DNA of 64,000 bases from Flavobacterium dankookense (GCF_004362665.1 NZ_SNXR01000019.1:1-64000), one strand, 5' to 3'; counted from the stretch's first letter, positions 20,392 through 30,489 are shown. Program-made: numbers and translations. Notes: generated from the letters alone by a model not told the origin.

Positions 20392-22119
20392 ATGCACATT
20401 GAACAAAACATATTAGATAAAGTTAACGAGTGGCTTTCGCCAAATTTTGACAAAGCAACACAAGAGGCAATCAAGGAAATGATGACTTCATCTCCAAAAG
20501 ATTTAGAAGAGAGTTTTTATAAAAATTTAGAATTTGGAACTGGCGGAATGCGTGGAATTATGGGCGTTGGAACCAACCGAATTAACAAATATACGTTAGG
20601 AAAAAATACACAAGGTTTATCGAATTACATGATAAAATCTTTTCCTGGCGAACAACTAAAAGTGGCTATTGCTTATGATTGTCGTCATAATTCTAACACT
20701 TTAGCAAAAGTAGTTGCAGATGTTTTTTCGGCTAATGGAATTCATGTGTATTTATTTTCGGATATGCGAACTACTCCCGAATTATCATTTGCTGTAAAAC
20801 ATTTAAATTGTCATGCAGGAATTGTATTGACTGCTTCACACAATCCTCCGGAATATAATGGATACAAAGTATATTGGCAAGATGGCGGACAATTAGTTCC
20901 ACCGCAAGATGGCGAAATTATTCAGCTAATTGAAGAGTTGAATTATGACGAAATTAAGTTTGAAGCCAATGAAAATTTAATTGAATATGTTGATATTGAA
21001 GTTGATGCAGCATTTGAAAATTCTACAGTTCAAAATTGTAGTTTCAACACGCCAACATCAGCTAAAGAAAATTTAAAAATAGTTTATACATCATTACACG
21101 GAACTTCGATTAAGTCGATTCCGAACGTTTTGGCAAAAGCTGGCTATACTGATGTAAATATTGTTGCCGAACAAGCCGAACCAAACGGTAATTTTCCAAC
21201 TGTAAAATCTCCAAATCCAGAGGAACCAGAAGCGTTGACAATGGCTTTAGCTTTAGCAGAAAAAACAAATGCTGATATTGTTATTGGAACCGATCCAGAT
21301 TCGGACAGACTTGGTGTAGCGGTTAGAAATACTGAAGGTAAAATGGTTTTGTTAAATGGAAACCAAACCATGGTTATCATGACGGCTTTTTTACTGGAAC
21401 AATGGAAACGCGCTGGAAAAATCACTGGAACTGAATTTATTGGCTCAACAATCGTTTCAACACCAATGATGCAAGAGTTAGCTTCAGCTTATGGTGTAGA
21501 ATGCAAAGTGGGATTGACCGGTTTTAAATGGATTGCCAAAATGATTAAAGATTTTCCAAATCAGAAATTTATTGGCGGTGGCGAAGAAAGCTTTGGATTT
21601 ATGGTTGGCGATGCGGTTCGTGATAAAGATGCCGTTGGAGCAACGTTGTTGGTTTGCGAAATTGCCGCTCAAGCAAAAGCTGCTGGAAGTACATTATATC
21701 AAGAATTACTGAACCTTTATGTTGATCATGGATTTTACAAAGAATACCTAATTTCATTAACCAAAAAAGGTATCGATGGATTGGCAACAATTAATCAAAT
21801 GATGATTGATTTACGTGAAAATCCAGTTTCAGAAATTGACGGTCAACGTGTGGTTTGTATTGAAGATTATGACAATTCTACTTCTAAAAATATGTTTTCG
21901 GGCGAAATAGAAACATTGAACATTCCAAAGTCGAATGTTTTGATTTATTACCTCGAAGATGGATCTAAAATTTGTGCACGTCCAAGCGGAACAGAACCAA
22001 AAATAAAATTCTATTTTAGTGTAAATGCCAATTTAGATTCAGTAGAAAATGCTAAAGCAGTAGAAGCTGAATTGGATGAAAAAATTAAAAATATAATCGC
22101 TGGAATGAATTTGATCTAA
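20392..22119 (+). CDS. Phosphohexomutase (phosphoglucomutase/phosphomannomutase type)
   Basis: 575 residues, full length for the family. The phospho-serine loop TASHNPPEYNGYK has Ser149. The Mg site GTDPDSDR has Asp301, Asp303 and Asp305. The sugar loop is GGGEESFG (395 onward). The phosphate-binding end is RPSGTEPKIKFY. It interconverts hexose 1- and 6-phosphates through a bisphosphate intermediate, in the cytosol. Glucose versus mannose preference cannot be told by eye. It overlaps the ABC exporter gene by one base (TAATG). Confidence 0.94.
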   Translation: MHIEQNILDKVNEWLSPNFDKATQEAIKEMMTSSPKDLEESFYKNLEFGTGGMRGIMGVGTNRINKYTLGKNTQGLSNYMIKSFPGEQLKVAIAYDCRHNSNTLAKVVADVFSANGIHVYLFSDMRTTPELSFAVKHLNCHAGIVLTASHNPPEYNGYKVYWQDGGQLVPPQDGEIIQLIEELNYDEIKFEANENLIEYVDIEVDAAFENSTVQNCSFNTPTSAKENLKIVYTSLHGTSIKSIPNVLAKAGYTDVNIVAEQAEPNGNFPTVKSPNPEEPEALTMALALAEKTNADIVIGTDPDSDRLGVAVRNTEGKMVLLNGNQTMVIMTAFLLEQWKRAGKITGTEFIGSTIVSTPMMQELASAYGVECKVGLTGFKWIAKMIKDFPNQKFIGGGEESFGFMVGDAVRDKDAVGATLLVCEIAAQAKAAGSTLYQELLNLYVDHGFYKEYLISLTKKGIDGLATINQMMIDLRENPVSEIDGQRVVCIEDYDNSTSKNMFSGEIETLNIPKSNVLIYYLEDGSKICARPSGTEPKIKFYFSVNANLDSVENAKAVEAELDEKIKNIIAGMNLI

Positions 22120-23948
22120 TGGATGAAAATTTAAAGAAAATTATTCCTTTTGCAAAAAAGTATAAGAGTAACGTTGCTTGGAATGTTATTCATAATGTAT
22201 TATACGCACTTTTTGGAACAATTGGAATGGTTATGATTTTTCCAGTGTTAAAAGTTCTTTTTGGTAATGAAGAAAAAATTACTGAATTACCCGTTTATGA
22301 AGGAATTACAACAATAGATTCTTACCTAAATGACACACTTTTTTACTATGTGAATTATTATTCTGAAACTTATGGAGATAATTATGCGCTATTATTGACG
22401 GTTTCATTGGTTGTAATTACCTTCTTATTCAAAAATGTATTTGGCTATTTAGGATTGCAACATTTAACCAAATTAAAAACGGGTGTTCTGCGTGATTTAC
22501 GAGAAAAAATGTTCAAAAAAATAATTGAACTTCCTGTTCCTTATTATTCAGAAAAGAGAAAAGGCGACATCATGGCGAGAATGCTTGGTGATATTAACGA
22601 AGTACAAAATTCGTTTTTCATGGTTTTGGAACTCATTGTTAAAGAACCGCTTACGATTGTATTCTCACTAATTGCTATGATTAATATAAGTTGGAAATTA
22701 ACACTTTTTGTTTTCATTTTCATTCCAATTTCGGGCTTTATAATTTCTAAAATAGGAAAATCGCTTAAAGGAAAATCCTCAAAAGCACAACAGGAAAATG
22801 GTCAATTAATTTCTATTGTTGAAGAATCATTATCGGGTTTAAAGGTGGTGAAAAGTTATAATGCAGAAAATTATTTTACAAAAACCTTCAACGATTCAGT
22901 AAATCGATTGTATAAGTTGACTAACAGTATAGGGAAGAAAAATAATTTGGCTTCACCAATGTCTGAGTTTCTTGGAATCATAGTAATTTCCATTTTACTT
23001 TTTTACGGTGGAAATTTAGTTTTGGTAGAAAAATCTTTAGACGGCTCATTGTTTATTTCATATATAGCATTGGCTTACAATATTTTAACTCCTGCGAAAG
23101 CCATTTCAAAAGCTTCTTATCAAGTAAAAAATGGATTGGCTGCTGCCGAACGTGTTTTTGAAGTTTTAGAGGTAGAAAATACCATTACTGATAAAATTGA
23201 TGCTACTGAACTAAAACATTTTGGCAAAGAAATTCAATTGAAAAATATCACTTTTGCCTATAATGATGAATCTGTTTTAAAGGATTTTTCTTTAGTTATT
23301 CCAAAAGGAAAAACCGTTGCTTTAGTTGGTCAATCGGGTTCAGGGAAAAGTACTATTGCTAACTTGTTGACACGATTTTATGATGTAAATAAAGGAGAAA
23401 TTTTGATTGACAATCAGAATATAAAAGACGTAACTATGAAATCGTTGCGAGCTTTGACAGGTTTAGTCACGCAAGACAGTATCATGTTTAATGGAACGAT
23501 TAAGGACAACATTCGCTTAGGAAAATTAGACGCAACCGACGATGAAATTATCGATGCTTTAAAAATCGCTAATGCTTATGAATTCGTTAAAGATTTACCA
23601 AATGGAATAGAAACCAACATTGGCGATAGCGGAAACAAACTGTCAGGTGGACAAAAGCAACGACTTTCTATTGCACGAGCCGTTTTGAAAAATCCACCAA
23701 TTATGATTTTAGACGAAGCTACTTCGGCATTGGATACTGAAAGTGAAAAATTTGTTCAAGTGGCTTTAGAAAATATGATGCAAAATCGAACTTCAATAGT
23801 CATTGCGCACCGACTTTCTACTATTCAAAAAGCTGATGTAATAGTGGTAATGCAAAAAGGAGAAATTGTTGAACAAGGAAATCACGACGAACTTTTAGCT
23901 AAAAATGGTATGTATGCTAAACTTGTTTCTATGCAAAGTTTTGAATAG
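22119..23948 (+). CDS. MsbA-like ABC exporter (fused permease and ATPase)
   Basis: 609 residues. The N-terminal membrane domain has about six helices (first at 20-43). The C-terminal nucleotide-binding domain has Walker A GQSGSGKST, Q-loop LVTQD, signature LSGGQKQR, Walker B IMILDEATSALD and switch His in IAHRLST. It works as a homodimer that flips lipids or lipid-linked glycans, or drugs, outward across the inner membrane. Translational coupling to the mutase and glycosyltransferase genes favours a lipid or glycan substrate over a drug. Confidence 0.93.
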   Translation: MDENLKKIIPFAKKYKSNVAWNVIHNVLYALFGTIGMVMIFPVLKVLFGNEEKITELPVYEGITTIDSYLNDTLFYYVNYYSETYGDNYALLLTVSLVVITFLFKNVFGYLGLQHLTKLKTGVLRDLREKMFKKIIELPVPYYSEKRKGDIMARMLGDINEVQNSFFMVLELIVKEPLTIVFSLIAMINISWKLTLFVFIFIPISGFIISKIGKSLKGKSSKAQQENGQLISIVEESLSGLKVVKSYNAENYFTKTFNDSVNRLYKLTNSIGKKNNLASPMSEFLGIIVISILLFYGGNLVLVEKSLDGSLFISYIALAYNILTPAKAISKASYQVKNGLAAAERVFEVLEVENTITDKIDATELKHFGKEIQLKNITFAYNDESVLKDFSLVIPKGKTVALVGQSGSGKSTIANLLTRFYDVNKGEILIDNQNIKDVTMKSLRALTGLVTQDSIMFNGTIKDNIRLGKLDATDDEIIDALKIANAYEFVKDLPNGIETNIGDSGNKLSGGQKQRLSIARAVLKNPPIMILDEATSALDTESEKFVQVALENMMQNRTSIVIAHRLSTIQKADVIVVMQKGEIVEQGNHDELLAKNGMYAKLVSMQSFE

Positions 23949-23969
23949 ATTTGTCTAAACTCTCTAATC

Positions 23970-24764
23970 ATGCACCAAGAACTTTGTAAAAATTGTAATC
24001 ACGTATATAAAGGAAATTATTGTTCCAATTGCGGGCAAAAAACCAATACAGTACGTTTGAATTGGCATTTTGTTAAAGAAGAAATTCAATACACGTTTTT
24101 ACACATCAATAAAGGATTACTATATACTGCAAAACAATTATTTACTCGACCAGGAAAAACGGTTAGCGACTACATCGACGGTAAACGAGTGCAACATTAC
24201 AAACCTATTTTATTGGTTTTTGTACTTGCAGGTTTGAATGGATTATTAACGCATTATTTGAATTTGGGCAGAGTAATGCAAATGTCCAACACTGGAACAG
24301 ACAAAAAGATCGCTTTTGATCCTGTGAAATTTTTCGATTGGATTGCATCACATTACGCTTTAATTGAGCTAACTTTTCTTCCGATTATTTCATTTTGTTC
24401 GTGGTTAGCTTTCAAAAAATGGGGATATAACTATATTGAAAATATAATAATAAATTGTTTTGCAAGTGGTCAAAGATTGCTTTTTGGGATAGCAACTTTT
24501 CCTATATTATATTTATTCAATGATTCTAAATACTTCTTTATAGTAAGTTCTATATTGAGTTTTCCAGTTTACTTATTGACTATCTGGTTGTTCATTGATT
24601 TGTATAATTACAATAATAAAAATCTTGGAAGCATAATTTTAAGATTTCTACTTTTTGGAGCAATATTGTTTACAGTATTTGTGGTAATATTACTTTTAGC
24701 AACTGTACTTTTAGTTGCAATGATTAATTTTGGATATATTGATAAAAGTTTTTTTATCAAATAG
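23970..24764 (+). CDS. DUF3667 membrane protein with N-terminal zinc ribbon
   Basis: 264 residues. The N-terminus CKNCNHVYKGNYCSNCGQK gives a C6-C9-C18-C21 zinc-ribbon-like knuckle. The DUF3667 signature TRPGKTVSDYIDGKRVQHYK follows. Then come about five membrane segments. Function unknown. It is the last gene of the operon. Its 3' end overlaps the convergent lipoprotein gene by 8 bases, so antisense effects between the two messages are possible. Confidence 0.88.
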   Translation: MHQELCKNCNHVYKGNYCSNCGQKTNTVRLNWHFVKEEIQYTFLHINKGLLYTAKQLFTRPGKTVSDYIDGKRVQHYKPILLVFVLAGLNGLLTHYLNLGRVMQMSNTGTDKKIAFDPVKFFDWIASHYALIELTFLPIISFCSWLAFKKWGYNYIENIIINCFASGQRLLFGIATFPILYLFNDSKYFFIVSSILSFPVYLLTIWLFIDLYNYNNKNLGSIILRFLLFGAILFTVFVVILLLATVLLVAMINFGYIDKSFFIK

Positions 24765-25458
24765 GATTGAACTCAGTAGCTTTCCATTCTTTGGACAATA
24801 AATCAACTAAATGATAATGAGTTGTATCGTCTTTGTCGAATTCGCCATTTTTGTTTGTGTCTTCAATGGTTCTCAAGTATAATGAGTTTTTAACAGCAAT
24901 ATATTTCCAATCAATTAGTTCTTGAAAATCAGAAGTTAGTTTAGTAAAGTTTTTGCCGTCAATTGAGCTTATGTATAATGATTTAATGTCAGCATCATTT
25001 AGTTTTCCGTCTTTATTAGTATCTAAATCTTCCAATACATAAACCATTAATTGTTGTTTTGTTTTATCAGCATGATTTTTTAAATAAGTAGCCGATTGAA
25101 TTAAAACGGGTTTATCTGTTAATGAAACAATAGTGTCTTTCCCAATTTCTTGAAATTTCAAATTATCTAAATAACCAGTAATTTCATATTCGCCATAATT
25201 TGAAATAGTATAGCTAATATTTTTGTCACTTTTGGAATAACCTTGTTTTTTAAAGAAATTCAAATCGCCAACAGGAAAAATCAACACATTCGTTCCTTCC
25301 ATGTGAACTGGTAAATCCGCAACAACAACCTTTGTAGTATCGATTTGTGGTTTTGCTTGCGACTTTGATTCATAAATCACTTTTGGTTTTTCTTGTTCTT
25401 CTTTTTTACAAGAAACAAAAGCCAGACTTACTATCAGAAAGAAAAAAATGTTTTTCAT
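24757..25458 (-). CDS. Lipoprotein with two EF-hand-like calcium loops
   Basis: 233 residues. A type II signal peptide ends at LAFVSC, acylated Cys17. Two calcium-loop patterns are visible: residues 146-157 (DTNKDGKLNDAD) and 200-211 (DTNKNGEFDKDD). Both have Asp/Asn at positions 1, 3 and 5, Gly at 6 and Asp at 12. The rest is beta-rich with no recognised fold. It probably sits in the outer or inner membrane facing the periplasm. It is separate from the TonB-receptor gene upstream by 39 bases on the same strand, so cotranscription is likely. Confidence 0.85.
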   Translation of the reverse strand: MKNIFFFLIVSLAFVSCKKEEQEKPKVIYESKSQAKPQIDTTKVVVADLPVHMEGTNVLIFPVGDLNFFKKQGYSKSDKNISYTISNYGEYEITGYLDNLKFQEIGKDTIVSLTDKPVLIQSATYLKNHADKTKQQLMVYVLEDLDTNKDGKLNDADIKSLYISSIDGKNFTKLTSDFQELIDWKYIAVKNSLYLRTIEDTNKNGEFDKDDTTHYHLVDLLSKEWKATEFNPI

Positions 25459-25497
25459 AACAAAATTGAATTGGTATTCAAAAATAACGAATTATTT

Positions 25498-27978
25498 CTA
25501 CAATTTCACACTCAATTTCAAATTGAAAACACGAGTTGTCATATAATTTGGAATTCCGTATTGGGTTTTGGTATAAACATCTCGAACCCAAGTGTTGGTA
25601 ATGGCATTTTGATTATTGAAAATATTAAAAATCTCAAAGCCAAACGACAAGTCTTCAAAACGTTTTAGCCAATGTCCATCTGGTCGTTCGGTGTTTTTTT
25701 CTGTTAATACATAGGAGAAACCAACATCAGCACGACGATAATCTCTCAAGCGACTTTGATAGGTGTAAACATCAGCATAAGATGGCGAACCACCAGGTAA
25801 ACCAGTGTTGTAAACCAAATTCATATATAATTTCATGCTCGGAAGATTTGGCATATAATCTTGGAATAAAAGTCCAAATTTTAATCGTTGATCGGTTGGA
25901 CGAGCAATATTTCCTCTACCGTTTTGATTTTCTTCGGTTTTCATGTATCCAAAACTCAACCAAGACTCCGTTCCTGGAACGAAAGCACCATTCAAACGCA
26001 TGTCTAAACCTTGTGCATAAGCGGTTGCATCATTATTGGCACGATAGCGAATTCTAACATTTTCCAACGTATAGGTGTTGACATCATCCATTGATTTATA
26101 ATAAGCTTCTGTCACTAATTTAAAAGGTCGATTGTTCATTTTGAAATTGTAATCATTACTCAATACAAAATGAATGGACTGTTGTGCTTTTACATTTGGA
26201 TTAACCACACCATTTAAATCTCGTAGCTCACGGTACAAAGGTGGTTGATGATAATATCCAACGGCAAATCGGAAAATCATGTCTTTCTCCCAATTTGGTT
26301 TTAAAGTCAATTGCGCTCTTGGACTAAAAGTAGTTTGGTTTTTTGACGATGAAATATTGTCGCCAGTTACTTTCCAATTGTGTGCGCGAACTCCAAAGTT
26401 GAACCAATAATCGGTCGAGCCAATTTGGTCTTTAAAACTCCATTGTGCATAACCCGAAAGTCTATTGATATCAATAAAATTGGTTGCTCTAACATTTTGA
26501 TATGGAACTAATGGACCAACATAAGGATTGTAAGGTTGATCATTTCCTTGAAAATCTAGATTTGGCGGATTGATTGAAAATCCTGCCGAATCGATTACTT
26601 CCCATTCTACAATTCTATCTCGAATATTTTCGCGAGTGTATTTAAAACCCCAATCTATTTGATGTTTTTTGTTGTTGATTTGATGAACACCTTTTATTTC
26701 AGCATTAAAAAATAAAGCATCCAAGTCATTTCGAGCGTGATTTAATTGTGTTCCAACTCCTTGACTAAATGTAACTTCACCAACAGTGTCTGAACCAATA
26801 TTTGTATCAACTTCACCTAAAAAATAGGCAGCATAAATATCAAAATACTCTTGCTCTTTGGTATGATAAACAGAACTTATGAATTTATAGGTATTGTTTT
26901 CATCGGCATTAAAAACCGTTTTGAAAGCGCCAAAAAGAGTTTCGTATTTGTCATTTTCTTGTCCTTCATAAAAAACTTGCAATGCAATCGGTTCGTCAAT
27001 CGTTCCAAAATTGGTTTGACGTGTCAACGGTTGGTAGTTGTACACATTTCGAGAAGCATTTCCTAAAAAACTAAAATTCCATTTGTCATTTGGAGTAAAA
27101 TTCACAATCGATTGAACATCCATAAATGTAGGTCGAAAGTTAGTTTGCGTTTCTTGACTATTTACTAAAAGCGAATTGTCTCGATAGCGAACGCCAGTAA
27201 TACTTGACCATTTTTTATTTTTAGAAACTAAATCGGCAGTTACACTTCCACCAAGAAAACTAGCTTCAGCAGCAAGAGCAAATTTTTTAGGTTGACGATA
27301 GGTAATGTCCAAAACCGAGGACAATTTATCTCCAAATTTAGCTTGAAAACCTCCAGCGGAAAAATCAATGTTTTTCACCATGTCAGTATTGGTAAAACTC
27401 AAACCTTCTTGCTGACCAGAACGAACTAAAAACGGACGATAGACTTCAATTTCGTTTACATAAACTAAGTTTTCATCATAATTTCCACCACGAACGGAAT
27501 ATTGAGAACTCAATTCACTATTAGAATTTACGCCTGGAAGTACTTTTAAAACACTTTCTATTCCAGGCATTGCACTAGGATTTTTTCTGATGACTTCGGG
27601 TTCGATACTTGTAATTCCTTGAACTCGTCTTCGGCTACTGGTAATCACCACGTCGCTTAGTTGTTCAGCTTTATCAGACATGACAATATGATATTCAAAT
27701 TCCTCATTAGGTTTTAGTTGCAATGTTGCTGTTATGTTTTTTAGTGCAACGTGTGTAAAAACTAAAACTACTTTTTGATTTGCTGGAACGGTAATCGTGT
27801 AAAAACCATTTTTATCAGTAACGGATGATTTTGAAAGATAGCTAACGTTAACGTTTTCAATGGGTTTGTTATTTTCGTCTAGCACAATTCCAGCTACTTT
27901 TGCGGTTGCGTTTTGCGAAAATGATTTTATACAAAGGATAAAAAATAGGAACGAAAAGAATAAATGTTTTGTTTTCAA
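25498..27978 (-). CDS. TonB-dependent receptor with carboxypeptidase-like N-terminal domain
   Basis: 826 residues with a signal peptide (to about 22). The CarboxypepD-regulatory-like domain (about 26-105: VAGIVLDENNKPIENVNVSY) leads to a plug (about 110-225: SVLKVLPGVNSN, YSVRGGNYDENLVYVNEIEV, SAGGFQAKFGDKLSSVLDI). A ~600-residue beta-barrel follows, ending in aromatic-flanked strands (TRVFNLKLSVKL). It imports a substrate across the outer membrane using TonB/ExbBD energy. There is no SusD partner next door, so it is not a classic polysaccharide-utilisation pair; the substrate is unknown. Confidence 0.93.
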   Translation of the reverse strand: MKTKHLFFSFLFFILCIKSFSQNATAKVAGIVLDENNKPIENVNVSYLSKSSVTDKNGFYTITVPANQKVVLVFTHVALKNITATLQLKPNEEFEYHIVMSDKAEQLSDVVITSSRRRVQGITSIEPEVIRKNPSAMPGIESVLKVLPGVNSNSELSSQYSVRGGNYDENLVYVNEIEVYRPFLVRSGQQEGLSFTNTDMVKNIDFSAGGFQAKFGDKLSSVLDITYRQPKKFALAAEASFLGGSVTADLVSKNKKWSSITGVRYRDNSLLVNSQETQTNFRPTFMDVQSIVNFTPNDKWNFSFLGNASRNVYNYQPLTRQTNFGTIDEPIALQVFYEGQENDKYETLFGAFKTVFNADENNTYKFISSVYHTKEQEYFDIYAAYFLGEVDTNIGSDTVGEVTFSQGVGTQLNHARNDLDALFFNAEIKGVHQINNKKHQIDWGFKYTRENIRDRIVEWEVIDSAGFSINPPNLDFQGNDQPYNPYVGPLVPYQNVRATNFIDINRLSGYAQWSFKDQIGSTDYWFNFGVRAHNWKVTGDNISSSKNQTTFSPRAQLTLKPNWEKDMIFRFAVGYYHQPPLYRELRDLNGVVNPNVKAQQSIHFVLSNDYNFKMNNRPFKLVTEAYYKSMDDVNTYTLENVRIRYRANNDATAYAQGLDMRLNGAFVPGTESWLSFGYMKTEENQNGRGNIARPTDQRLKFGLLFQDYMPNLPSMKLYMNLVYNTGLPGGSPSYADVYTYQSRLRDYRRADVGFSYVLTEKNTERPDGHWLKRFEDLSFGFEIFNIFNNQNAITNTWVRDVYTKTQYGIPNYMTTRVFNLKLSVKL

Positions 27979-27987
27979 ACTGTAGTG

Positions 27988-29685
27988 TTATTGTTTTTGA
28001 CTTCTATAAAAATGTGTTTCAAATATAGTAGAATTTCCAACATTATCAGTAACTACTACTTTTAAATCGTTTTTTCCCTCGGCTACAATGCCATCGGAGA
28101 AGTTATGGGTTAATCGGTTTAATTTATTTTCATATTCTAATAAAATCCATTTTTCGTTGAGATATCCTTCATAACTTTTTATTCCAGATAAATCATCCGT
28201 GATGGTTAGTTGTAGATTTTCTTGCTCAGAAATCCATTTTCCTTCTATTTTTTTTGGCATAGAAATCTTTGGAGCAATAGTATCTTTTAATAATTGATAT
28301 TCTCCTAATGTTTTAGAATATATAGAGAACGTATTTTTATACCTTTTTGTTGTGTAATGATTGAATTTTTTTCCGTCAAAATAGCCAATAAACATTTTTT
28401 CTCTGTCTTTTTCACTAGAAATACTGTCTTCAATGGCAATTTGAAAGCTCGAATGTGCTGGAACGATATCGTCATGAATTTTTATACTATTATTTTTTAC
28501 TTCAAAATCCATATAAAAATCGTCATAGAATGTTTTGCTTGGAATAGTTACAGTTACATTTTCTAATGAAAAAATATTATCGCGATTTGCTTTTACATGA
28601 TACTTTGATGTTTGTGGAATTTCTTGCACTTTCGCTGGTAGATTAGAATATTCAATAGGAATGTGAATTTTAGAATAGTTTTGATCATAATCCACAACTT
28701 CAATTTTTAGAATTTTTGGAAGAGTAGAAGTCGCATCAATAATTCCATTGCTTTCATCGGTTTGAATAATACTTAAATCGTAAGGGTTTTTCATGAATAA
28801 TTTTTGAACTCGTTGCTTGTGAGTTTTATATCGATGATAATCAATTAGCGCGTTTATGTATCTAGTTTCATCGAATGCAAAAGTGTCAAATTGATAACCA
28901 AAACTTTTCTTTCCGTTTAAGTAAGTTTGAATTTTGAAAATTCCATTGGCGTTCCATGAAACATTATCATAATCAATAGTTGTAATTCCGAAGCCAATTC
29001 GACCGTTTGCGATTACTTTTTCTGCTAAATAATTTCCGTCGGGTTGCAAATGAAATCCAATTGCAATTGGTCTTTTAGATTGATTGATAGTAGCGTTTTC
29101 ATCAATTGGATAGCCAATTATTGTAGAAATTAATGGTGATTTTGTGTCTTCAATTGTAGCATTAAATCCAAAAAAAAGTGGATTAATAATTTTTTCAGAT
29201 TGAGTATCTCTAATTTCAAAATGTAAATGTGGACCATCCGAACCACCAGTATTTCCAGAAATTGCAATGATTTCTCCTTTTTTAATTAGTAAATCAGTTG
29301 GATTAAGATTAATATCAAGTTCATAAGTTTTAAGATTGTATTGCTGTTGTATGATGTAGTTTTGAATTTTTCCAAACCCAGATTGTAGATGACCGTAAAC
29401 AGTTGTAAAACCATTTGGATGTGTAATATAAATTGCTTTTCCGTAGCCACTATGAGCAATTTTTATTCTTGAAACATAACCTTCAGCTGCGGCATAAACA
29501 TTAAATCCTTCCTTTTTCTGGGTTTTAAAATCCAAACCTGCATGAAAATGATTTGGTCTTAATTCTCCAAAATTACCCGATAGCAGAAGTGGAATATCCA
29601 ATGGAGAACCGAAATAATCTTTGGGATAAGTAGTTTGACTATGGCATGTAGTTGCAAAAAACAAAATAGTAATAAGATATTTCAT
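27988..29685 (-). CDS. M23 family metallopeptidase (LytM-like)
   Basis: 565 residues with a signal peptide (to about 16). The LytM domain (about 40-160) keeps the zinc ligands His48 and Asp52 in HFHAGLD and the HLH motif His153/His155 in GPHLHFE, so it should be active. By family it cuts glycine- or meso-DAP-containing peptide cross-links of peptidoglycan in the periplasm. The remaining ~400 residues are beta-rich with no recognised fold and may target the enzyme. It lies 9 bases upstream of the TonB-receptor gene, so the two are probably one transcript. Confidence 0.92.
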   Translation of the reverse strand: MKYLITILFFATTCHSQTTYPKDYFGSPLDIPLLLSGNFGELRPNHFHAGLDFKTQKKEGFNVYAAAEGYVSRIKIAHSGYGKAIYITHPNGFTTVYGHLQSGFGKIQNYIIQQQYNLKTYELDINLNPTDLLIKKGEIIAISGNTGGSDGPHLHFEIRDTQSEKIINPLFFGFNATIEDTKSPLISTIIGYPIDENATINQSKRPIAIGFHLQPDGNYLAEKVIANGRIGFGITTIDYDNVSWNANGIFKIQTYLNGKKSFGYQFDTFAFDETRYINALIDYHRYKTHKQRVQKLFMKNPYDLSIIQTDESNGIIDATSTLPKILKIEVVDYDQNYSKIHIPIEYSNLPAKVQEIPQTSKYHVKANRDNIFSLENVTVTIPSKTFYDDFYMDFEVKNNSIKIHDDIVPAHSSFQIAIEDSISSEKDREKMFIGYFDGKKFNHYTTKRYKNTFSIYSKTLGEYQLLKDTIAPKISMPKKIEGKWISEQENLQLTITDDLSGIKSYEGYLNEKWILLEYENKLNRLTHNFSDGIVAEGKNDLKVVVTDNVGNSTIFETHFYRSQKQ

Positions 29686-29841
29686 ATTAAAAATATTTTT
29701 GCTAAAGTAAATAAAAAAGTGAGTAATAAATTACAATATGTAAAAAAATATAATTTATTCATTTGCAAAAAATTAAAAACAGCCAATCAAAAAAAGAAGT
29801 AAATAAAAATCAAAAACTATTGCATTACTAAAATAGAATAC

Positions 29842-29849
29842 TAACTTTG
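29842..29849 (+). promoter_or_regulatory. Minus-7 box (TAACTTTG) of the zapA operon
   Basis: An exact TAnnTTTG match. Downstream, a five-codon ORF (29861-29878, MNKTI) has its TGA overlapping the ATG of the first gene (TGATG). That could couple initiation or be chance. Confidence 0.45.
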
Positions 29850-29877
29850 TGAATTAAGAAATGAATAAAACCATTTG

Positions 29878-30168
29878 ATGAGTGAAATTGTTACCATTAT
29901 TGATTCAGTTGAAGCTAGAATAGCTAAACTATTTGGTAAAATCAATAGTTTGCAAAATCATTCTGTAGAATTACAAGATAAATTGAGTAAAGCGAACAAT
30001 CAAATCGCCGCTCAAAATCAAGAGATTGAACGATTGAAAAAAGAATGTGAAACGCTCAAAATGGCTAATTCATTGCTTGGCAGTGAAGAAAATAAACGAG
30101 ATACAAAACTGAAAATAAATTCATTAATCAGAGAAATAGACTATTGTATAGCGCAATTGTCCGACTAA
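29878..30168 (+). CDS. Coiled-coil protein upstream of zapA
   Basis: 96 residues from the ATG at 29878; the preceding in-frame TTG is less likely. It is almost entirely helical with heptad-like spacing (SVELQDKLSKANNQIAAQNQ, EIERLKKECETLKM), like a ZapB or cell-division coiled coil. It sits 4 bases before zapA, which suggests it partners ZapA at the Z-ring. That is inference from position and shape, not from homology I can name. Confidence 0.78.
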   Translation: MSEIVTIIDSVEARIAKLFGKINSLQNHSVELQDKLSKANNQIAAQNQEIERLKKECETLKMANSLLGSEENKRDTKLKINSLIREIDYCIAQLSD

Positions 30169-30172
30169 AACA

Positions 30173-30469
30173 ATGAGTGAAAAGCTTAAAATAAAAATAT
30201 CAATTGCCGATAGAGTTTATCCACTTACTGTGGAAATGTCTCAAGAAGAAGGATTGCGAAGTGCTTCTAAGAAAATTGATACAATGATTAAGCAATTCGA
30301 AGAAAATTATGCCGTTAGAGATAAGCAAGATGTATTGGCTATGTGTGCTTTACAATTTGCTTCTCAAGTGGAACAAAAGCAATTGGATAACGCAATTGAT
30401 GGAACTGAAACATTGGAAAGGTTAAAAAAAATTAATGATTTGTTATTCGATTATCTCGAAAAAAAATAA
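30173..30469 (+). CDS. zapA: Cell division protein ZapA
   Basis: 98 residues. The N-terminal strand KLKIKISIADRVYPLTVEM and the helix EEGLRSASKKIDTMI, then QDVLAMCALQFASQ, match ZapA. ZapA tetramers bundle FtsZ filaments at mid-cell. It is followed directly by the 6S RNA gene and rny, an order that I know from other Flavobacteriia and that echoes zapA-ssrS in proteobacteria. Confidence 0.92.
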   Translation: MSEKLKIKISIADRVYPLTVEMSQEEGLRSASKKIDTMIKQFEENYAVRDKQDVLAMCALQFASQVEQKQLDNAIDGTETLERLKKINDLLFDYLEKK

Positions 30470-30489
30470 CGTTCTTATACATAAATTAC

